Assembly: GCA_000934455.1 (NCBI GenBank)
Contig: KN882226.1
Coordinates: forward strand, 5,755 to 69,754
Length of the DNA stretch: 64,000 nt
Direction of reading: 5' to 3'
From: Apostichopus parvimensis
Taxonomy: Eukaryota; Echinodermata; Holothuroidea; Aspidochirotida; Stichopodidae
A model generated the notes under the pieces. That model worked only from the letters and a program-made list of their open reading frames with translations. It had not been told where the DNA came from and ran no database searches. This document shows positions 57,690-64,000 of the stretch, in pieces. The number at the start of each line of letters is the position of its first letter. The stretch's first letter is position 1. Made by a program: the position numbers and the translations under genes.

Positions 57690-60251
57690 GTTTTCTTTTA
57701 ACAGTGATGAGTAGGCCCTATTTTGCGCAGACGTTTCCTTAAGTATATTATTTGTTACAGGCAATATGCATACACACTGATACCTCCACGTGCATAAAGG
57801 ATGACTTTAGACATACATTAAATGTAATTAATGCTGCAGACGTTCAAAACAAACACTGTCATCAGTTCAGGTTGTAGTTCTATATAACTTTGTGTGAAAT
57901 GAAGTTCAACCTATAAACAGATAAGGGTCAGTGCAGTCTATAATAACAGTTATTCGAGTGGCAACTTACATCACTTTAGTGGCTTAAAATCACATATTTG
58001 TTATATAGTTTACAATTTGTCAAAGGACAAATGATGTTGACATTCCTCTTGTGTCATAAGATATATTGAAACAGTGGTTAAACTTCAGCATTTTGGTCTG
58101 CACTGCAGAGCATACGTCATCATTAATTTAGCCTTAAATGACTGAGCATTACAGAGATTTAGCTTAATATTGTAAAAGTTAATATCTTGAAAACCGGAGT
58201 ATAGCTCTAGAAATATTAATAGTACTCAAATTCGTTTTGACAAACTATGAAATGACAAGACTAAAATTTTTCCTAAAGTCATCCTTTACAGGCCCTCTTT
58301 TTCTTTGGCTCATATGACGGAGATCTATGTGAAGAATAGCTAAGAAAAAAACCTTGCTCCATTTGGGAATATCCTAGCTTAAAAGTCGTGTCTCGCAGCT
58401 TTCACATTGTGCATCTATGATGTCATATTGGCACTATCGTCTGAAACCGTTTATTCGCTTCTTCCTTTTTGTTGAAATATCTAATTTGGTGACGCTGAAC
58501 CAAAGACATGACCATATAGTTCACGTTAAGAGGTTTAATATGCTAGATTCTAGATTGAGCATTTGCCAACTTTAAAAAAGAAATACTAATTTGCTGTGTG
58601 GAGGTTGTTACGCTTGGCGCTTACGTTGATATGACGAAAATATACTCGTCTTGATGAATATAATCTAATACTGCTCGCTTTGAAATTCCTGACCGTTATG
58701 TAATTTCTAAAAGGTCTTCAGTAAAGGTCACAAACTTCATCATGCTATAAGGTACTAACTTTATACCAAAAAACCTACTTTTTTTTAAGGTGGCAGCAAA
58801 CTGCTTGCTGAAGTTTGAGCATGAGTGACCAGCATTTGCTTTTACTATCTACTAGTATTTGTTAACATATATACTGATGACCTTTACAAAGCCTTTCATT
58901 TACTTTGAAAAACGATTATGTATCAGTGTTTTACTCAGAAGAATTTGTGTCAAATCTAGAAGTTTCTTCTGCGTCGTCATTTCTTATCAGTTTTATCTTC
59001 TTTTTTTCTAGGTTGTCTGACATGTTGTTGACAAACTGATGTTAGCCCACCCAACATATCCACTCACTCACCCCCCTCCCCCTCCCACCCAAAATGTAAT
59101 CCATAATGAGAACAGATTGAGAATGACCATATGTGGAATGACAAAAAGAAAACACAAGTTCACGGTTAAGTTTTTTTCCGAACTGCAGTAATTCATTTAT
59201 ATTAAGTAAAAAAACTTACAATATATTTCATGAGATGAAGCAACGATCGAAATACTATAATTTATAGGCTTTTACTTTAGCATTTACAAAATAGCTAATA
59301 AGTTAGTAGAATATTTGATTTGTTTGTTCGCAAGTTTCATAACGTTACTCCGTTAAACGATGTACAACCGAACTTGAAAGCAAGGTCACGTGCATTTTGG
59401 ACTGTTGGGTAAATCACGTACGAATAACAGCGATCTATGATAAGATATTAGCATATTTAAATGCGATACTGTTCGAGAAATAGTAGGGATCACCTGACCA
59501 CATTTCTTAAGTTCATAGTCTTTCAACAGGGATTTGCAAAGGTCCCACCCCTCTGCTGGTACTGAGTTTGAGGTCGGGCTTTGAAACTTGAGATATTACT
59601 TGGTCACATGTCTCTTTAAAGTCACCTCGTAATTCTGCATCAACATGAACGTAAAGAAAGAAAATGGTGGCTAAATGTCTTGCTGCACTCGACTTTCTCT
59701 CTGCAATCTAAATCGAATACTAGTGTAATTAAGATCAGCATTGAAATACTATTAAATAGTAGTTGAAATAGATACCTTTAAAAGCTTGGCATTTAGTGAT
59801 TTGTTGAAAATGTGAAGTTAAGTTAAGAATTCGTTCAACTGGAACCTGTAAAAAATGTAATTATTTGTTATAATGAAAGCTGGTGAATTAAAATTTTGAT
59901 ATCAAAAGCAAAATTTATACATCCCTGTCTAATTATTGTTTCAATACCGTACTACATGCTATACTGCCAGATCGAACTTGGAGTTATAACTTGTTGATTG
60001 AAAATGTGGGGATAACTAACACATCACATTGAGCAACCTAAAGGCAAATCTATATAGCTAAGTCCAATTTGTAATTACGTACACTGGTGAGCTAAAATTA
60101 AGTTAACAGAAACCGATACTGAGAAAACCACATCCGTTCGTGACACCTTGCTCTAAAATGAAAATGAAAGAAAAAACTATATCCAATTTGCAAAGGGTAG
60201 TAAACTATTGCCAACAGCAAAGTAGTTAATCATTATGATCAAAATTAATTG
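57690..60251. other. No gene recognised; one G-quadruplex motif
   Basis: Non-coding sequence upstream of the second gene. The only clear structure is the C-rich motif at 59071-59090. Confidence 0.5.
59071..59090 (-). other. Canonical G-quadruplex motif
   Basis: On the minus strand: GGGTGGGAGGGGGAGGGGGG. Four G runs are joined by single-base loops, the arrangement expected to fold most stably. It lies 1.7 kb upstream of the signal-peptide exon at 60792. Confidence 0.7.
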
Positions 60252-60336
60252 TGACGTCATAAAAGAACGATTTTTCATTATTTTTGAGTTCAGCGAAAAT
60301 AATGACAATTCATTGATCTCCATCACTGTGACGTCA
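60252..60336 (+). promoter_or_regulatory. Pair of perfect CRE palindromes (TGACGTCA)
   Basis: TGACGTCA occurs at 60252-60259 and 60329-60336, 77 bases apart, both inside gtgacgtcat. They lie 540 and 456 bases upstream of the ATG of the signal-peptide exon. TGACGTCA is the CREB/ATF site. Two copies this close are unlikely by chance in AT-rich DNA. A promoter role for the downstream gene is inferred. Confidence 0.45.
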
Positions 60337-60767
60337 TTTCTCCTTGACACGACCAAGAGAAACCTCTTTGAACTTATAACAAAGTTCTCCTCTTGGAGAA
60401 CCCTCGGATGGAATCAATTTTAGATGTTACCCTTCATAATCACCAAAACTACCTCGGCTGACGTTGAATGACATTAGGAATTGCAATAACGTGTGTCAGG
60501 CTTACCGAATCATCACAATTATTCAATCAAGTAGATTTACTAAGACGAAGAAGTGTTTAAGTTTTGATTTCTAATAAAGTATTGGTTTTGTTTTGCCTCC
60601 GGCTTTCAAGCATGTACCAATCGTGAAACAACAGACCTAAATTTGATTATATTCCTTCTCCGGGTCCCACGTAAAACAGAGGTTGGCTTAAGAATCAACC
60701 AACTTGCAGGAGGATAAATCATTATCTGTTTGAGTTCGTCGAGTCATCATCTCAAATAATAAAGAAA

Positions 60768-60791
60768 ATGGATCGAAAATTGAAATTGTAG
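60768..60791 (+). promoter_or_regulatory. Upstream mini-ORF (7 codons) abutting the main start
   Basis: ATG at 60768 in good context (aaaATGG) reads M-D-R-K-L-K-L then tag at 60789-60791. The next codon, in the same frame, is the main ATG at 60792, whose -3 base is T (poor context). If both lie on the mRNA, translation of the main frame would depend on leaky scanning or reinitiation. The tag could instead be a splice acceptor. Confidence 0.35.
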
Positions 60792-60915
60792 ATGGTTTTG
60801 TTTGCTTTACTTGCTATCGGGGAGCTTACTCTATCGCACCAGGAAGAAGACGGTTGGACCGCTAATCAATTCATTGCTAGAGATCTGGATCGTGTTATTC
60901 TCAGAGAGAGGAGAG
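60792..60915 (+). CDS. First coding exon of a secreted protein precursor (signal peptide, RERR site)
   Basis: The ATG at 60792 gives M-V-L-F-A-L-L-A-I-G-E-L-T-L-S-H-Q, a plausible short signal peptide with cleavage likely near S15-H-Q17. It continues E-E-D-G-W-T-A-N-Q-F-I-A-R-D-L-D-R-V-I-L and R-E-R-R. The exon ends in phase 1 at ag|gtaaga (60916). R38-E39-R40-R41 fits the furin rule R-x-(K/R)-R, so a short pro-segment may be removed here. An in-frame stop directly before the ATG fixes the start. Later exons were not found in the last 3 kb and are probably to the right. The family is not recognised; a pro-enzyme or prohormone would fit. Confidence 0.6.
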
Positions 60916-61693
60916 GTAAGATCGCTTAGTTACTTTACTCATCCTTGAAGCTGTAGTTTGTGTTTTTGGTTTAGCTTTGTTTCACCCTGCCATGTAATGT
61001 CATACATGGATAACGAATAAGGAAAAAAACAAGAATTAGCCTTAACTACAAGCATCATGTAGGCCTGCTTCATAGGTAAAATATACTGTAGAATCGAAAG
61101 AACTCAAGTCATTTTAATCGATTAAAGGGTATTTAATTCTTGAAGGAACCACATTATTGTAACCACTGATATTACTTAGTCGCATTTGAACCGTCCGGTA
61201 ATTTGTTAATTTTCTTTAGCCATATAGATGTGTCATCCCTACAGACTTCCGCCAGACGCACTTACATGAATATCACGCATAGTGAAAGTTATCCCTCTTC
61301 CGTCCAGTAGCTTCCGACGCAGATAATTTGAACATAGCTGAATGTTAACATAGACTGTGCATTTACAAGAGCAAGCAACAAAAGAAGAACGGCCGCTATA
61401 TCTCACTTTAGAGGGCGCGTGCAAACTCGTTTTTTAACATATAACTATGGAAGCGTAGAAGAGACATCTGAATTGACGTTTTGATGAGATGCAACAATTC
61501 GTCAAAATGACAAGAATCTGAAAATTGACATTGTTCGTCACTTTATTCTTTTGACTGTACCGTAATCTGTTGTCTTGAAAATCAGGCATTTTTCGTGTAA
61601 ATATGTAGTCCCTTTAAGTTTTGACCCCTCTTTTATTGTGGTAAAATACTTGTAAAATACTTTATTTCGACGTCATTGCCACCGATATATTAA
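60916..61693 (+). other. First intron of the second gene (left part)
   Basis: Nothing recognisable beyond moderate CpG content. The 61-codon minus-strand ORF at 61239-61424 has no known features. Confidence 0.45.
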
Positions 61694-61713
61694 GGCAAAT
61701 ACATCAAGTATTA

Positions 61714-62031
61714 CATACGTAAGTATGTATGTATGTATATCATTTAGATCCTCCTGCAAGCAGAGAACTCGCGAAGAAGCCACCATTGGCTTATCAAAGC
61801 CGCAAGCTGACCGAAGTCAGTCACTTAGATTCATATTTAACGTCCATTATTATGAATTTTCAATTGTCAACAACTCTGTAACTGGACGACATACATTAAT
61901 CTTGGAGTGACTCGAACTCGGGAACTTATGATTGAAAGGCACCGGCGTTAACCACTGAGCTATATGCGGTATATATACGTATATGCATATATATGTATAT
62001 GCATATATACGTATACATATACGTATATGCA
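61714..62031 (-). mobile_element. tRNA-derived SINE with 20-bp target duplication
   Basis: Direct repeats beginning ggcaaatacat and ending aagtatta (20 bases, one mismatch) flank the block at 61694-61713 and 62032-62051. On the minus strand the head 61904-61969 has an A box TAGCTCAGTGG (61952-61962) and a B box GAGTTCGAGTC (61909-61919), the RNA polymerase III promoter of tRNA genes. The body runs left to a TACA-type simple tail at 61722-61738. An alternating TATATGCATATA tract (61970-62030) sits on the head side. The ORF at 61725-61910 on the other strand is just the SINE body. Confidence 0.8.
61904..61969 (-). other. tRNA-like head of the SINE, not a functional tRNA
   Basis: A and B boxes are good, and a CTTTCAA loop would hold a TTC (Glu) anticodon. 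However, the anticodon stem (GGTGC / TCATA) does not pair and no acceptor stem forms, so this is a degenerate SINE promoter. Confidence 0.7.
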
Positions 62032-62051
62032 GGCAAATACATTAAGTATTA

Positions 62052-64000
62052 GAAACAGAACAGAGGACTCTGAAGTGTCCCACACATATTTATACAATTA
62101 ATTTTTTGATAAAGCCACCCCGCTTATCTTACCCTCGATAGCAAGAGTGTGATCCCACGACTGCCCTTAGAATTATTCCTTAGACTGCTGAGTTTGCTCA
62201 GCGACGCGAATGAGTCTCCCTACATAAAAATAGGAAAATGCTACGGCTGCTATATATTCCTCCCTCTATACAGAGGCCGGCGCAATCACACGAACGAAAC
62301 GCTCATGGCGTGATTAATAGTAAGGATCGACCCAGCGCATTTGCCAAAGAAAAGTTGGTCGATACGCCTTTACAAAGGCTAAGTATTCCTCTGCATGCTA
62401 TAGCCCCTAAATGAGACACTAACTCAAGTATCACCTTTCAGTTTTTATGACAGAGATCTTTATGAAGAACTAGAACTGAGTTTGCCTGCAAATACGCAGT
62501 ATTGTAATGCGCGCGGAGTGCTTGCTGTATTAGGAAGAACTTGTCGGTTGTTCATGGTGTTATTTATTGGGCGGACAACACCAGGGAGTATAGTCATATA
62601 GGTACCTACAAAGTGAGGGCGCTTGTCAGCGCCGTGACAGGCTCAGGATAAGTTGGCTACGCAGCTAGCCTCTGAAACTGAAGCTGTAGAGAGACAATAT
62701 GAAACTTTAAGTTTCAACATCCAGTATGTAGGTATTGTTCACTTGGCTAGTTATGCCAATATTGTACCGCGCACACGCACTACAATATCAACTCCCCCAA
62801 ACTGTTAAGAAAAGTCTTTTTCCGTTTGGGATATATACCCTGGAATAAAATTCGTACCTGTGAGTATTTTGTCAATCGATGCTAATGCCTCTATGATATG
62901 AAGCCCTTTCTCTTTTCATATTTTTTCTTTTCATATTTTCAAGATAGAATGTTAACAATGTTGACACTGAAATCATCACGAAAGTAGATCGTATAAAAAG
63001 CTTCAATAAATTATGTTCGATTCATCGTTTGTAAATCCTATCTTTGTTATAGAAACTATACATTGTAATAAATCAAGAAAATAAGAAATATATAGTTGTA
63101 GGCACATGTGACTCGATGTCAGATTTAGACTTGATTAAGTCTTCGGGTCTTTGTATAAAAGAAAGTTGAATCTGCGATATTTTCCAATGGAATTGAATCT
63201 TCCTTATAGCTATTTGGGGACGATTTTCATTACAGTTTCATTACTGTAGCAAACACAAAATGATTTGTGTCTGTTAGGGCGTCTTTTTATTCAATGCTAT
63301 TTAAGTTTAGCGCCATCAGTTTCAAAGCAAACGTCATAAGAGCAATAAAGTCAGATCATGTAGGTATTATTTAATAACTCCATGATCTGATCTGAGTTCA
63401 TGGTGGTGGCGCCAATCATATCGTTAATGATCATCAGATGTTTTATGCATCTTTGCGAAGTAGTTAGTAATAATGCCATGTAAATCGCGGTATGGTATTC
63501 AGGTGAATTTAGATCAATTCTATGGCCACTATTTTAAAAATGAAGTAACCGCCAATGAAAAGAACGATCTTTCTCTAGTAAAATTAAACACCCTTGTAGT
63601 GTTAACTGACTCATAACATGTATAAAGATGTTATGAAAACCTGTCCGTCACCATCATCAATGTGTTGAAAAACGAAACAAGACACATATCATGATATAGA
63701 AAACGAAACAAGGCACATTTCATCATATTGTGAAAACGAAACTTTTTAGTGTACGTCAGATTTAGTATGTAATACATAACACATAATCACATCTCTCACA
63801 TGTATTCTGTAGGACGCAGGAAAACTTAAACATGTCTGTGTATTGATTAAACGACATGTCGTAACATACCATCCATTGGGAGAATTTTGATCATCGGGCT
63901 ATGAAACATTTTAAAGATGACGGGAACAGGTGATGATAGACTTATGTATATACTTCATATTTAGTCCGACAGTAGTTGGCAATCCTACGGAGACCTCTTG
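62052..64000. other. No gene recognised; possible inverted repeat and short tandem repeat
   Basis: Near 62505 (cagtattgtaatgcgcgcgg) and 62755-62790 (right arm, other strand: atattgtagtgcgtgtgcgc) there is an imperfect inverted repeat enclosing about 240 bases, but no target duplication was found. At about 63665-63745 the word gaaaacgaaacaaggcacat occurs about 2.5 times in tandem. This would be intron of the second gene. Confidence 0.4.

Noticed and set aside
57360-57764. Two minus-strand ORFs with a repeated HLYVMYFIQYRNTQ-like segment
   Set aside because: They follow the 84-bp tandem repeat (28 codons per unit). There is no start or splice context and no known family.
61904-61969. Functional tRNA-Glu gene
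   Set aside because: The anticodon and acceptor stems do not pair, and the sequence lies inside a SINE with target duplications.
62503-62790. MITE candidate from an imperfect inverted repeat
   Set aside because: The arms match poorly and no target duplication was found. Mentioned only as a possible inverted repeat.

Overview
The window is AT-rich eukaryotic DNA with long introns, GT-AG splice sites, SINE, LINE and DNA-transposon relics, and many minisatellites. It reads like an invertebrate animal. A marine deuterostome such as an echinoderm fits, but nothing in the sequence fixes the species. No ribosomal RNA, intact tRNA gene, CRISPR array or bacterial operon is visible.

Main gene (+ strand, 7711-44709): ten exons join in one open frame of 241 complete codons. 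They encode the 3' part of a type I single-pass receptor. Three small phase 1 exons give a Thr/Pro-rich mucin-like stalk, one exon gives the membrane helix, and six exons give a 158-residue cytoplasmic tail. The tail has five Y-x-x-(V/I/L) motifs: LYGEV, TVYAEV, TYGKI, QYADL and TEYATV. Two fit the ITSM consensus T-x-Y-x-x-(V/I). The last exon (YADLD ... TEYATVQ) has the layout of the end of vertebrate SIRP-alpha. The ectodomain exons and promoter were not found and are probably upstream of base 1. A 3' UTR with an AATAAA at 45216 follows.

Other regions: 1-7.7 kb holds a relic hAT-type end, a perfect 42-bp palindrome, and a 1.86-kb DNA transposon with TTAA ends and a THAP-domain remnant (Kolobok-like). 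The introns hold a 1.2-kb non-autonomous hAT with exact 8-bp target duplications (9097-10300), a 401-bp hAT-type element (31523-31923), a LINE fragment split by a foldback element with a TA duplication (37.8-38.9 kb), and many tandem repeats. From 45.2 to 51.5 kb I see no gene. At 51.6-52.4 kb lies a Harbinger-like foldback element whose arms are a GACGC pentamer array, with a 450-N assembly gap inside.

The right end (52-64 kb) is richer in CpG. It carries degenerate repeats, two minisatellites, a possible first exon at 56594, a pair of perfect cAMP-response-element palindromes, and a signal-peptide exon at 60792-60915 that starts a second + strand gene running off the window. A tRNA-derived SINE with a 20-bp target duplication follows at 61.7-62.0 kb.
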